Shown here: piece after piece, positions 1 to 5,990 of the stretch
Numbering within the stretch: the stretch's first letter is position 1
How the letters are laid out: each line of letters starts with the position of its first letter
NCBI GenBank assembly: GCA_945871455.1
Contig: CAMBXJ010000277.1
Coordinates: 1 to 6,081 of the forward strand
Length of the DNA stretch: 6,081 nt
Direction of reading: 5' to 3'
Source: Asaia bogorensis
Lineage (GTDB): Bacteria; Pseudomonadota; Alphaproteobacteria; Acetobacterales; Acetobacteraceae
Made by a program: the position numbers and the translations under genes
The notes under the pieces: model-generated
What the model was told of the DNA's origin: nothing
The model's database searches: none
Seen by the model: only the letters and a program-made list of their open reading frames with translations

Positions 1-26
1 TACCCGGACGGTGATAGGTCCGGGTA
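1..26. repeat. Perfect 9-bp inverted repeat at window edge
   Basis: TACCCGGAC (1-9) and GTCCGGGTA (18-26) are exact reverse complements around an 8-nt loop (10-17). The stem may continue to the left outside the window. No T-run follows, so it is not a classic intrinsic terminator. It could end an upstream transcript, act as an operator, or be the outer edge of the adjacent repeat. A further GGTCCGGGT word occurs at 51-59. Confidence 0.55.
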
Positions 27-115
27 GGCCCCGGGAATTCAAACGACAATGGTCCGGGTTCCAAGGGCCGTCGCCCTTGGCGGGTCCAGGGCAGAGCCCT
101 GGTCGGGGTCCCCAA
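26..115 (+). repeat. Left copy of hairpin-rich dispersed repeat
   Basis: This segment matches the reverse complement of 5991-6081. Shared parts are AGGCCCC (26-32), TTCAAACGACAA (38-49), TTCCAA (59-64) and then 51 nt (65-115) with 47 identities. It contains two perfect small hairpins: CCAAGGGC/GCCCTTGG with loop CGTC (61-80) and CCAGGGC/GCCCTGG with loop AGA (86-102). A CCCCAA/TTGGGG pair (111-127) follows. It lies directly upstream of the thiS promoter candidate. It is non-coding: an open frame runs through from position 11 into thiS, but its peptide is low-complexity Pro/Gly/Arg. Confidence 0.8.
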
Positions 116-140
116 TGGCCCTTGGGGCGAAGGCCCGCCG

Positions 141-176
141 TTGCCGGACCGCCCTCCCCGCCCCATACTGACCCCA
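141..176 (+). promoter_or_regulatory. Candidate sigma70-type promoter giving leaderless thiS mRNA
   Basis: TTGCCG (141-146) and CATACT (164-169) each match the -35 and -10 consensus at 4 of 6 positions and are separated by exactly 17 nt. A start seven bases after the -10 box would be position 176, the A of the thiS ATG. No Shine-Dalgarno sequence precedes that ATG; the upstream bases are C-rich. The two facts together suggest a leaderless transcript. This is pattern matching only, and 4/6 boxes can arise by chance. Confidence 0.4.
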
Positions 177-400
177 TGAGCAGTGAAGTCACCCTGACCC
201 TGAATGGCGAAAGCCGAACCGTCGCAAGTCCGGCGGACGGCCCATTGACGGTGCAGACCCTGGTGGTTCTGCTCGGCTTGGACCCAAGAAAGGTCGCCGT
301 GGAACGGAATGAGGAGATCGTCCCGCGATCTCGGTATGCAGAGACACGACTGGCCAGCGGCGACGTGCTGGAAATCGTGCATTTTATCGGTGGAGGCTGA
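176..400 (+). CDS. thiS: Sulfur carrier protein ThiS
   Basis: This encodes a 74-residue ubiquitin-fold sulfur carrier for synthesis of the thiamine thiazole ring. The family carries sulfur as a thiocarboxylate on its terminal glycine and delivers it to ThiG in the cytoplasm. The sequence shows the usual size (65-75 aa), an N-terminal beta strand (VTLTLNGE, 5-12), the [10 protein letters not shown] segment and the diagnostic C-terminus EIVHFIGGG ending in Gly-Gly. The ATG at 176 is chosen because the protein then begins at the family's usual point; the 55 codons upstream in the open frame belong to the repeat. It lies 2 nt ahead of thiG, as expected for partners that form a complex. No ribosome binding site is visible, fitting the leaderless promoter noted just upstream. 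ThiF/MoeB-type adenylation and cysteine desulfurase functions must be encoded elsewhere. Confidence 0.93.
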   Translation: MSSEVTLTLNGESRTVASPADGPLTVQTLVVLLGLDPRKVAVERNEEIVPRSRYAETRLASGDVLEIVHFIGGG

Positions 401-402
401 GC

Positions 403-1194
403 ATGGATGGATCAATCGCCAGCGATGACACCTGGACGGTCGCCGGGCGCAGCTTTCGCTCCCGCCTGATCGTCGGGACCGGTCGCTACAAGGACCTGGA
501 GGAAACCGGCGCCGCGATCGCGGCCAGCGGGGCGGAAATCGTGACCGTGGCGGTGCGGCGGGTGAACCTGTCGGACCCCAAGGCGCCGATGCTGCAAGAC
601 TATGTCGACCCCAAGAAATTCACCTATCTGCCCAACACCGCCGGCTGCTTCACCGCCAACGAGGCGGTCCGCACCCTGCGGCTGGCGCGCGAAGCCGGTG
701 GCTGGAACCTGGTGAAGCTGGAGGTCTTGGGCCCGCCGCCGCTGCTGTATCCCGACATGCAGGGCACGTTCGAGGCCGCCGCGGCCCTGATCAAGGACGG
801 GTTCGAGGTGATGGTCTACTGCGCCGACGATCCCCTGGCCGCCAAACGGCTGGAGGACATGGGCTGCGTGGCGATCATGCCGCTGGGCGCGCCGATCGGC
901 TCTGGCCTCGGGCTGCAGAATCCGGCGATGCTGACCATGATCATGCAGCAGGTGAAGGTGCCGTTCCTGGTGGATGCCGGCGTCGGCACCGCCTCGGACG
1001 CGGCGATCGCCATGGAACTGGGCTGCACGGCGGTGTTGCTGAACTCAGCGATCGCTCATGCGAAGAACCCGGTGCTGATGGCGCAGGCGATGAAGCACGC
1101 GGTCCAGGCCGGGCGACTGGCGCATCTGGCCGGGCGGATGCCGCGTCAGATGGGGGCGGATCCGTCCAGCCCGCTGACCGGGTTGATCCGCTAG
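403..1194 (+). CDS. thiG: Thiazole synthase ThiG
   Basis: This encodes a 263-residue (beta/alpha)8-barrel enzyme that condenses 1-deoxy-D-xylulose 5-phosphate, dehydroglycine and the sulfur of ThiS thiocarboxylate into the thiazole phosphate of thiamine. Visible landmarks are [10 protein letters not shown] (22-31), [11 protein letters not shown] (45-55), the Schiff-base lysine K105 in NLVKLEVLG, the phosphate-site region [12 protein letters not shown], and [18 protein letters not shown] near the C-terminus, followed by AGRMPR. Length is typical (about 255-270 aa). GGAGG at 392-396 lies inside the end of thiS, 6 nt before the ATG, so the two genes are translationally close and surely co-transcribed. 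The segment after K105 reads [11 protein letters not shown]; as I recall, many relatives have D rather than the first P. Other thiamine genes (thiC, thiE, thiO) are not in the window. Confidence 0.96.
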   Translation: MDGSIASDDTWTVAGRSFRSRLIVGTGRYKDLEETGAAIAASGAEIVTVAVRRVNLSDPKAPMLQDYVDPKKFTYLPNTAGCFTANEAVRTLRLAREAGGWNLVKLEVLGPPPLLYPDMQGTFEAAAALIKDGFEVMVYCADDPLAAKRLEDMGCVAIMPLGAPIGSGLGLQNPAMLTMIMQQVKVPFLVDAGVGTASDAAIAMELGCTAVLLNSAIAHAKNPVLMAQAMKHAVQAGRLAHLAGRMPRQMGADPSSPLTGLIR

Positions 1195-1206
1195 AATGAT
1201 GCGACA

Positions 1207-1261
1207 TCCGCTTCCTCTCAGCGGACATCGGTGGTCCCCGCCACGCATGTCCGCTTAGAGG
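1207..1261 (+). promoter_or_regulatory. Intercistronic long hairpin with competing alternative stem
   Basis: The arms 1214-1228 (CCTCTCAGCGGACAT) and 1247-1261 (ATGTCCGCTTAGAGG) pair at 14 of 15 positions. An inner GTGG/CCAC stem (1231-1234 with 1241-1244) closes a 6-nt loop. The segment AGCGGA (1220-1225) can instead pair with TCCGCT (1207-1212) across a 7-nt loop, so the two folds exclude each other. The hairpin ends 15 nt before the alcohol dehydrogenase ribosome binding site and has no following T-run. Possible roles are an mRNA processing or stabilising element between thiG and the dehydrogenase gene, an attenuator-like switch, or a REP-type palindrome. Confidence 0.6.
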
Positions 1262-1288
1262 CCGACCGTCCGGGTGGGAGGAAAAACA

Positions 1289-2386
1289 ATGCAAATCCAA
1301 GCCGCGGTGTTTCGCAAGCCGCATGAACCGCTGACGATCGAAACCGTCGACATCGACAAGCCCCGGGGGCGGGAGGTGCTGGTCCGCACCGTCGCCACCG
1401 GCGTCTGCCACAGCGATCTGCATATCGTCGAAGGGCTGGGCCGCTACCCGCTGGATAAGCCATACGTGCTGGGCCATGAGGGTGCCGGTGTCGTCGAGGC
1501 GGTCGGTCCCGATGTCACCGCCGCGCGCGTCGGCGATCACGTCGTCGCTTGCCTGTCCGGGTTCTGCGGCACGTGCCCGCAATGCCTCAGCGGGCATCCC
1601 AATGTGTGCACCGGCGGCCTTGTGGCGCGCGGCGAAGCGGGCGATCCGCGGCTGTCGCAGAACGGCGGCCTGGTGCGGCAGTTTGCCGGCCTCGGCAGCT
1701 ATGCCGAGAAGATGCTGCTGCATGAGAACTCCCTCGTGCGGATCGACGCCGATCTGCCACTGGACCGGGCCGCCCTGGTCGGCTGCGGCGTGCTGACGGG
1801 GGTTGGCGCGGCGCTGCGGTCTTCGGGGATGCAGGCCGGACAAACCGTGGCGGTGTTCGGCTGCGGCGGCGTCGGGCTGTCGATCATCCAGGGTGCCCGC
1901 ATCGGTGGCGCGCGCCAGATCATCGCCGTGGACCAGTTCGACTCGAAGCTGGAGATGGCGATGGCGGTGGGCGCGACCCACACCGTGAACAGCAAACGGG
2001 AAGACCCCGTCGCCGCGGTGCGCGGTTTGACCGGCAAGCTTGGCGTCGATCACGCCTTCGAGGCGGTGGGTATTGCCAGCCTGTGCCGGCAGGCGATCGA
2101 GAGCCTGGCGGTGCGCGGCACGGCCACCATCGTGGGCGTGCTGCCGCCGGATGCGCTGATCGAGTTCCCGTGGATGGCGATCCGTCCGGAGTGCAAGGTG
2201 CAGACCTCCCGCATGGGGTCCAACCAGTTCCGCACGGATATCCCGAACTATCTGGAATTTTATCGCCAGGGCCGTTTGAAGCTGGATGAGATGGTCAGCC
2301 GGCGCGGCCGCCTGGGCGACATCAATGAGGCGTTCCGGGCGATGAAGGCGGGCGAGGTCGCGCGGACGGTGCTGATGTTCGACTGA
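1289..2386 (+). CDS. Zinc-dependent medium-chain alcohol dehydrogenase
   Basis: This encodes a 365-residue NAD(P)-dependent enzyme of the medium-chain dehydrogenase/reductase family, class III-like, oxidising alcohols to aldehydes or ketones in the cytoplasm. Catalytic zinc ligands are visible: C40 in GVCHSD, H63-E64 in GHEGAG and C166 in VGCGVLTG. The structural zinc loop has four cysteines, C93, C96, C99 and C107 (Cx2Cx2Cx7C). The Rossmann motif GCGGVG is at 191-196, and D215 at the end of the second strand favours NAD over NADP. The ATG at 1289 is chosen because GGAGG (1277-1281) lies 7 nt upstream; an in-frame GTG at 1274 lies before that site. The gene follows thiG by 94 nt on the same strand and converges on the LLM/P450 genes. 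A role in oxidising the P450's alcohol product is inferred from proximity only. Confidence 0.92.
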   Translation: MQIQAAVFRKPHEPLTIETVDIDKPRGREVLVRTVATGVCHSDLHIVEGLGRYPLDKPYVLGHEGAGVVEAVGPDVTAARVGDHVVACLSGFCGTCPQCLSGHPNVCTGGLVARGEAGDPRLSQNGGLVRQFAGLGSYAEKMLLHENSLVRIDADLPLDRAALVGCGVLTGVGAALRSSGMQAGQTVAVFGCGGVGLSIIQGARIGGARQIIAVDQFDSKLEMAMAVGATHTVNSKREDPVAAVRGLTGKLGVDHAFEAVGIASLCRQAIESLAVRGTATIVGVLPPDALIEFPWMAIRPECKVQTSRMGSNQFRTDIPNYLEFYRQGRLKLDEMVSRRGRLGDINEAFRAMKAGEVARTVLMFD

Positions 2387-2416
2387 TCGGTCGGACAATA
2401 GCCGCACATTGCGTGG

Positions 2417-2437
2417 GCCGAGGGCTTCGTCCTCGGC
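2417..2437. terminator. Hairpin between convergent genes, possible bidirectional terminator
   Basis: GCCGAGG (2417-2423) pairs perfectly with CCTCGGC (2431-2437) over a 7-nt loop containing TTCG. It sits in the 51-nt gap between the alcohol dehydrogenase stop and the LLM oxidoreductase stop, directly abutting the latter's TAA. The position suits a terminator for both strands. Neither side has a strong T-run, so intrinsic termination is uncertain. Confidence 0.45.
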
Positions 2438-3502
2438 TTACAGCCGATCCATCACCAGCCGCGAAAAATCCTCGGCCATCCGCCATTTGGAATCGTTGCC
2501 GCTGGCGAAGATCAGTTCCTGCAACCCGTCCGCTTCCAGGGCGCGAACCTGTCCGATCAGTTCATCCGGCGTGCCGACCAGGCAGGTGTCGCGGATCAGT
2601 TGTTCGTCGAGTAGCGCGGCCTCGCCGGGATGCATGGCGGTGTAGTGGAATTCGTGCGTGCGGAAATGCCGGTGCTCCGGCGGGGTCTGTTCGACCAGGG
2701 CGCAATAGGGCTTCCAGATGCGCTCCAGAAACGGTGGCGGCGCGATGCCGCGCTCATGCACCGTGTCGTAGAAATAATAGACGCTGGCCATGATGTTGGG
2801 GCCGATCGCGGCCTTGATGCGGTCCGAATCCGCGGCCTCTCCGGGTTGCAGCAGCACCAGGTTGGTCAGGGCGCAATTGCGATACCCGGTCATGTCGCGG
2901 CCGGCGCGCGCCGCACCCTGGCGGACATGGCCCATGGCCTCGGCCACCGGGATGCCGCGTGGCGGGATGGCGAAGACCAGGCCATCGCCGTGCTCGCCCG
3001 CCAGCGCCATGGCGCGGGGGCCGAAGCCGGAGACATACAGAGGGATATGCGGCTCCAGATTCATGTAATGGGTTTCATGCATCAGCATGCGGATCGGCCT
3101 GGTCACGCCGTTGAACGTGTAGTCGACCGTTTCGCCCCGCAGCAGGCCGGCGAGAACCCGCAGATACTCGGAAAATTCGGCCATCTTCATGGGTTTCTGG
3201 CCCATGGTGCGCATCGCGGTATTACCGGTGCCGATCCCCAGGAACACCCGTCCCGGCGCCATGCGGTTCAGCGTTCCCATCGCCGCGACCTGCACGGCGG
3301 GAATGCGGGTGCCGCAGATCGCCGTGCCCGGACCGATGCGCAGGCGGCTGGTCTGGCGCGCGGCCAGGGCCAGCACGGCGTAGCAGTCGGAAAACAGATG
3401 CTGGCTGTCGGCGACCCAGACCGAATCGTATCCCAATGTCTCGGCGTGGCTGAAGAAGCCGATCTCGTCGACATTGGCCATGACGCAAAAGCCGAATTTC
3501 AT
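2438..3502 (-). CDS. LLM-class (luciferase-like) flavin-dependent oxidoreductase
   Basis: This encodes a 354-residue protein of the luciferase-like monooxygenase superfamily, a TIM-barrel fold binding FMN or F420. Visible features are the N-terminal strand MKFGFCVM, the helix/strand AETLGYDSVWVADS (20-33), the GRVFLGIGTGN loop (84-94), the family signature IPLYVSGFGPRAMALAGEHGDGLVFA (153-178, with the Gly-Pro-Arg turn and Gly-Asp-Gly) and a C-terminal LVGTPDELIGQV (309-319). Length is normal for the family. The start at 3502 is preferred because the family begins with this strand; the 39 codons open upstream are Arg/Gly/Pro-rich and unlike it. The ribosome binding site is weak (AGGG about 11 nt upstream). 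It lies 265 nt downstream of the P450 on the same strand. Whether it is an oxygenase or an F420-type reductase cannot be told from sequence alone. Confidence 0.88.
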   Translation of the reverse strand: MKFGFCVMANVDEIGFFSHAETLGYDSVWVADSQHLFSDCYAVLALAARQTSRLRIGPGTAICGTRIPAVQVAAMGTLNRMAPGRVFLGIGTGNTAMRTMGQKPMKMAEFSEYLRVLAGLLRGETVDYTFNGVTRPIRMLMHETHYMNLEPHIPLYVSGFGPRAMALAGEHGDGLVFAIPPRGIPVAEAMGHVRQGAARAGRDMTGYRNCALTNLVLLQPGEAADSDRIKAAIGPNIMASVYYFYDTVHERGIAPPPFLERIWKPYCALVEQTPPEHRHFRTHEFHYTAMHPGEAALLDEQLIRDTCLVGTPDELIGQVRALEADGLQELIFASGNDSKWRMAEDFSRLVMDRL

Positions 3503-3767
3503 GCCTGGGGCATCCCTGCTGCGTGGTGAGCGCCGATAGCCGCCGACGGGGCCGCAACGGGCAGAACCGCCCTCCAACCCACGCGGTCCAGCAAAGCCCG
3601 CTCGGCGGTGCGGGACCATTCAGGACCCGGTAACCGACTGTCAGGACCGGCCGACACGCAGCCGGTCCGGCCGCCGCGGCGATGTCTGCCCGATTGCCGG
3701 ATGGCGCCCAGCGGCACGGGCGCATGCAACCGGCACGCGCCCGCGGTCAGCAACGGGGCCGGCTGGA
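3503..3767 (-). other. Gap between P450 and LLM gene, with paired direct repeats
   Basis: I see no convincing gene here. TCAGGACC occurs at 3620-3627 and again at 3641-3648, 21 nt apart (two helical turns), flanking the symmetric CGGT-A-ACCG (3628-3636). A perfect ACCGGC/GCCGGT stem with a 9-nt loop overlaps the second copy (3646-3666). This could hold an operator and promoter for the LLM gene or simply be processed spacer RNA. An open frame on the minus strand runs through it and ends with TGA overlapping the LLM ATG (ATGA, 3499-3502), but its peptide is low-complexity. Confidence 0.35.
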
Positions 3768-5021
3768 TCAAGCGGCGATCTGCACCGGCAGGCTTCTGAT
3801 GGCATGCAGGAAGTTGGAATAGGCGTAGACCGGCTTGTCCAGCACCGTGATCTTCAGGTCGCGGCGCAACACTTCCTCCCACAGGATCCGCAACTGCATC
3901 TCGGCCAGGCGGTTGCCCAGGCAGCGATGGATGCCGAACCCAAACGACATGTGTTCCCGCGGCCGGCGGCGATCGACGATGAATTCGTTGGGGCGCTCGA
4001 TCGCGTCCTCATCGCGGTTGCCGGAGATGTACCAGATCACCACCTTCTCGCCGGCCTTGATCTGCTTGCCGCCGATCTCGGCATCTTCCATCGCGGTGCG
4101 GCGCATATGGATCACCGGCGTCTGCCAGCGCACGATTTCGGGGATCGTGCTGGTCACCAGATCCGGGTTTTCCCGCAGCTTGCGGAACTGGTCGGGGAAC
4201 TGGCTGAGCCCCCATAATCCGCCCGTCATCGAATTGCGGGTGGTGTCGTTGCCGCCGACCAGGAACAGGATCAGGATCCCCATCCGCTCCCGCAGGGTCA
4301 TCTTGCTGGTGGCTTCTCCATGCGCGAGGATTGAGATCACGTCGAAGCTTTTCGGCTTTCTGGCGCGTTCTTCCCAGATCTCGTTCATGTGTTCGGCGAA
4401 ACGCATCTGTTCGGCGAAGCGCTCCGCCTCGGACCGCACCGGCGCATCCGGGGCGTTGATGTCGCAGATGAACGTATCCGACCAGCGGATCAGCTTCGCC
4501 TTGTCGTCGATCGGATAATCGAACAGCGTCGCCAGCATCATGGAGGTCAACTCAATCGACACGTGCTCGACCCAGTTGAACGGTTCATCGCGCGGCAGCC
4601 CGTCCAGCACCATGTTGGTGCGGTCCCGGATCAGGCTTTCCATCTTGTTCAGGGTGACCGGATTGACCGTAGAGCTGACCTCCCGACGCTGCTCGTCGTG
4701 CTCGGGCGGGTCCATGCGGATGAAACTGGTGCGTTCCATGCCCTTGGGCGCATCGTTGATCATGATGCCGCCCACCTCGTCCGACGAGGAGAACACCTTG
4801 TGGTTGACCTCGACCTGCACGATGTCTTTGTACTTGCTGACAGACCAGTAAGGTCCGTAGGGGCTGTCCGCCGTATAATGCACCGGCGCGTCCCGTCGCA
4901 GCCGCTCGAAATACGGCTGCCAGGCGTCGTCGAAGTAAAGCCTCGGGTCGCTGACGTCGATCTTGTCGAGCGGCAGCGAGGCAGCGAGTGTCTTATGGTC
5001 GATATCGACTGGTGCGTTCAT
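3768..5021 (-). CDS. Cytochrome P450, CYP153-like
   Basis: This encodes a 417-residue soluble class I bacterial P450 without a membrane anchor. P450s insert one oxygen atom into C-H bonds using electrons from a ferredoxin and its reductase. Visible motifs are MDPPEHDEQR (103-112, helix C), the oxygen-binding I-helix GGNDTT (256-261), the ExxR pair E295/R298 in PEIVRWQ, and the heme loop FGFGIHRCLGNRLAE with thiolate C367. The stretches GGNDTTRNSMTGGL, RWQTP..HMRRTA and WYISGNRD closely resemble the CYP153 alkane and fatty-acid terminal hydroxylases as I remember them. A CYP153-type omega-hydroxylase is therefore the best guess, though a terpenoid-hydroxylating relative is possible. GGAGG (complement of 5028-5032) lies 6 nt upstream and fixes the start. 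No redox partner gene is in the window. A large palindrome lies upstream. Confidence 0.94.
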   Translation of the reverse strand: MNAPVDIDHKTLAASLPLDKIDVSDPRLYFDDAWQPYFERLRRDAPVHYTADSPYGPYWSVSKYKDIVQVEVNHKVFSSSDEVGGIMINDAPKGMERTSFIRMDPPEHDEQRREVSSTVNPVTLNKMESLIRDRTNMVLDGLPRDEPFNWVEHVSIELTSMMLATLFDYPIDDKAKLIRWSDTFICDINAPDAPVRSEAERFAEQMRFAEHMNEIWEERARKPKSFDVISILAHGEATSKMTLRERMGILILFLVGGNDTTRNSMTGGLWGLSQFPDQFRKLRENPDLVTSTIPEIVRWQTPVIHMRRTAMEDAEIGGKQIKAGEKVVIWYISGNRDEDAIERPNEFIVDRRRPREHMSFGFGIHRCLGNRLAEMQLRILWEEVLRRDLKITVLDKPVYAYSNFLHAIRSLPVQIAA

Positions 5022-5190
5022 GGCGGTCCTCCGTCATCGTTTGGTTGCGGCCGGGGGGTCCGATCTTCGGCTTGCCATGTCGGACTTGATCCCGCGGTCG
5101 GTCGTCTGGCCTGGGTTCAGCGCGGGCCCTCCGGTAGGCGGCGGAACTGCCGGACGCTAGCGCTTGCATCCGGCCGACGCAACCTCGACG
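5022..5190 (-). promoter_or_regulatory. 5' region of the P450 gene
   Basis: This is the non-coding interval between the P450 start and the large palindrome. It contains the ribosome binding site GGAGG (complement of 5028-5032). A promoter for the P450 is expected here or in the palindrome, but I find no pair of -35/-10 boxes good enough to call. Open frames crossing it are extensions of shadows. Confidence 0.4.
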
Positions 5191-5490
5191 GGCAGGGCGA
5201 GCCGGGTGAGGGAAGGAAGCCTTGGGGCGCTGCCCCAAACCCCGCGAGGGCTTCGCCCCCCAATGGACCCTTGGGACCCCCACCAAGGCTGGGCCTTGGA
5301 TGCCAATTGTTGGGTCAGGGGGAAAGGGGGCCAACCATGGCGTTTCGACGTCCGTGTCGGTCCCCTTTCCCCCTGACCCAATGGATCGAGGTCCAGGGGC
5401 CGTAGCTCCTGGTGGGTTCGAAGGGCAAAGCCCTCGCGGGGTTTGGGGCGGAGCCCCAAGGCTTCCTTCCCTCACCCGATTCGCCCGGCA
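5191..5490. repeat. ~300-bp near-palindromic element upstream of the P450
   Basis: The outer arms 5191-5260 and 5421-5490 are reverse complements at 61 of 70 ungapped positions, and the core 5203-5258 versus 5423-5478 at 53 of 56. The inner arms 5310-5332 and 5359-5381 match at 22 of 23 around a 26-nt centre. Each outer arm contains small hairpins: TTGGGGC/GCCCCAA with a 3-nt loop (5222-5238 and 5443-5459) and GGGC/GCCC with a 3-nt loop (5248-5258 and 5423-5433). Further stems are CCAAGGC/GCCTTGG (5283-5299) and an imperfect partner at 5393-5412. No transposase is present. It resembles a non-autonomous palindromic or MITE-like dispersed element able to form a cruciform. Confidence 0.85.
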
Positions 5491-5499
5491 CGCCGAGCG

Positions 5500-5524
5500 G
5501 GGGCACCGGTCGCGAACCGGCCCC
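5500..5524 (-). terminator. Hairpin downstream of the NIPSNAP gene
   Basis: GGGG (5500-5503) pairs with CCCC (5521-5524), and CCGGT (5506-5510) with ACCGG (5516-5520), leaving a CA bulge and a 5-nt loop. It begins 22 nt beyond the NIPSNAP stop in that gene's direction and is the natural place for transcription to end. There is no T-run, so factor-dependent or weak termination is more likely than classic intrinsic termination. Confidence 0.4.
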
Positions 5525-5546
5525 ACCCGCCGATCATGCGCGGTCG

Positions 5547-5870
5547 TTACTGAACCGGCGACCGTGGGGTTGCCGTGAGCCGGGTCACCACGATCGCCGA
5601 CCGGTCGAGATATTCCGGCACGCGCGGGGCGATCTTGGTCTTCCAGAAGTCGGATTCGTAGACGGCCGCGTATTGGGCCTTGCGCTGTTCCTCGCTGTCG
5701 AAGCGGCGGATCCAGACATAAACGGACTCGTCGGTCTCACCGCGGTAGCTGCCGCAGATGATCATCCCCTGGGAGACCTGGAACGGGATGATCTCCTCTT
5801 CCATCACTTTGACCCAGCCGTCCATCTTGCCGGGCAGGACCTTGTATTGGCGCAGTTCGAAGAATGCCAT
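5547..5870 (-). CDS. NIPSNAP family protein
   Basis: This encodes a 107-residue single-domain protein of the NIPSNAP family, a small dimeric alpha/beta-barrel (ferredoxin-like) fold. Visible features are FELRQYKVLPGKMDGWVKVM (4-23), a central ESVYVWIRRFDSEEQRKAQYAAVYES stretch (48-73) and FWKTKIAPRVPEYLDR (75-90), all typical of bacterial members about 100-110 aa long. No signal peptide or membrane segment is seen. The biochemical role is unsettled; bacterial members often sit beside oxygenases and degradation genes, and some relatives in the dimeric barrel superfamily are monooxygenases or isomerases. The ATG at 5870 is chosen because GAGGAG (complement of 5880-5885) lies 9 nt upstream and the domain begins immediately. 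It is the first of three minus-strand genes, separated from the P450 by 525 nt containing the large palindrome, so co-transcription is uncertain. Confidence 0.9.
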   Translation of the reverse strand: MAFFELRQYKVLPGKMDGWVKVMEEEIIPFQVSQGMIICGSYRGETDESVYVWIRRFDSEEQRKAQYAAVYESDFWKTKIAPRVPEYLDRSAIVVTRLTATPRSPVQ

Positions 5871-5913
5871 GTGTCGCGTCTCCTCTATGAGTTCGTTGCG
5901 GAAAGACGGGGGT

Positions 5914-5919
5914 ATGATA
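5914..5919 (-). promoter_or_regulatory. Weak -10-like box upstream of NIPSNAP
   Basis: On the minus strand this reads TATCAT, 44 nt upstream of the NIPSNAP start, in an otherwise C-rich stretch. At a 17-nt spacing the upstream hexamer is TATCCG, a poor -35. It is the best promoter candidate I see for this gene, but weak. Confidence 0.2.
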
Positions 5920-5942
5920 GCGGGGTGTCGGAGGGTCGGATA

Positions 5943-5990
5943 GGGCGGGGCTTCCGCCCCAATGCCCCCCAATGCCCGCCCCAATTCCCC
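5943..5990 (-). promoter_or_regulatory. G-quadruplex-type tract and hairpin upstream of NIPSNAP
   Basis: On the minus strand, 5990-5957 reads as G4-N4-G4-N1-G3-N4-G6-N4-G4, five guanine runs with loops of 1-4 nt, which fits a stable G-quadruplex. The plus strand shows CCCCAAT three times (5957, 5967, 5979). A perfect GGGCGG/CCGCCC hairpin (5943-5959) adjoins and overlaps it. The G-rich strand is the coding strand of the NIPSNAP gene, 87-120 nt before its ATG. Confidence 0.6.

Noticed and set aside
11..175. N-terminal extension of thiS from a GTG at 11
   Set aside because: It would add 55 low-complexity residues encoded by the repeat; ThiS proteins begin at the 176 start.
1..175. TPP riboswitch upstream of thiS
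   Set aside because: I looked for the conserved CTGAGA and ACC...GAACCTGA segments and did not find them. The hairpins here are explained by the repeat.
1274..1288. GTG start for the alcohol dehydrogenase at 1274
   Set aside because: It lies upstream of the GGAGG that serves the ATG at 1289 and has no ribosome binding site of its own that fits better.
941..2407. 488-codon open frame on the minus strand opposite thiG and the alcohol dehydrogenase
   Set aside because: It is antisense to two genes with clear family motifs. Its peptide is rich in Arg, Ala, His and Pro with no recognisable domain, as expected for a shadow frame in GC-rich DNA.
2630..3529. 299-codon plus-strand frame opposite the LLM oxidoreductase
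   Set aside because: It is a shadow of the LLM gene, with a His/Gly/Ala/Arg-rich peptide and no domain.
3499..3882. 127-codon minus-strand frame whose TGA overlaps the LLM ATG (ATGA)
   Set aside because: The overlap hints at translational coupling, but the frame begins inside the P450 in another frame, is Arg/Pro/Gly-rich and matches no family I know.
4389..5405. 338-codon plus-strand frame opposite the P450 and running into the palindrome
   Set aside because: It is a shadow of the P450 followed by repeat-derived low-complexity peptide.
5191..5490. CRISPR array
   Set aside because: The repeats are inverted arms of a palindrome, not evenly spaced direct repeats, and no cas gene is present.
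5191..5490. Insertion sequence
   Set aside because: The element is about 300 bp with no transposase frame and no obvious target-site duplication. At most it is a non-autonomous element.
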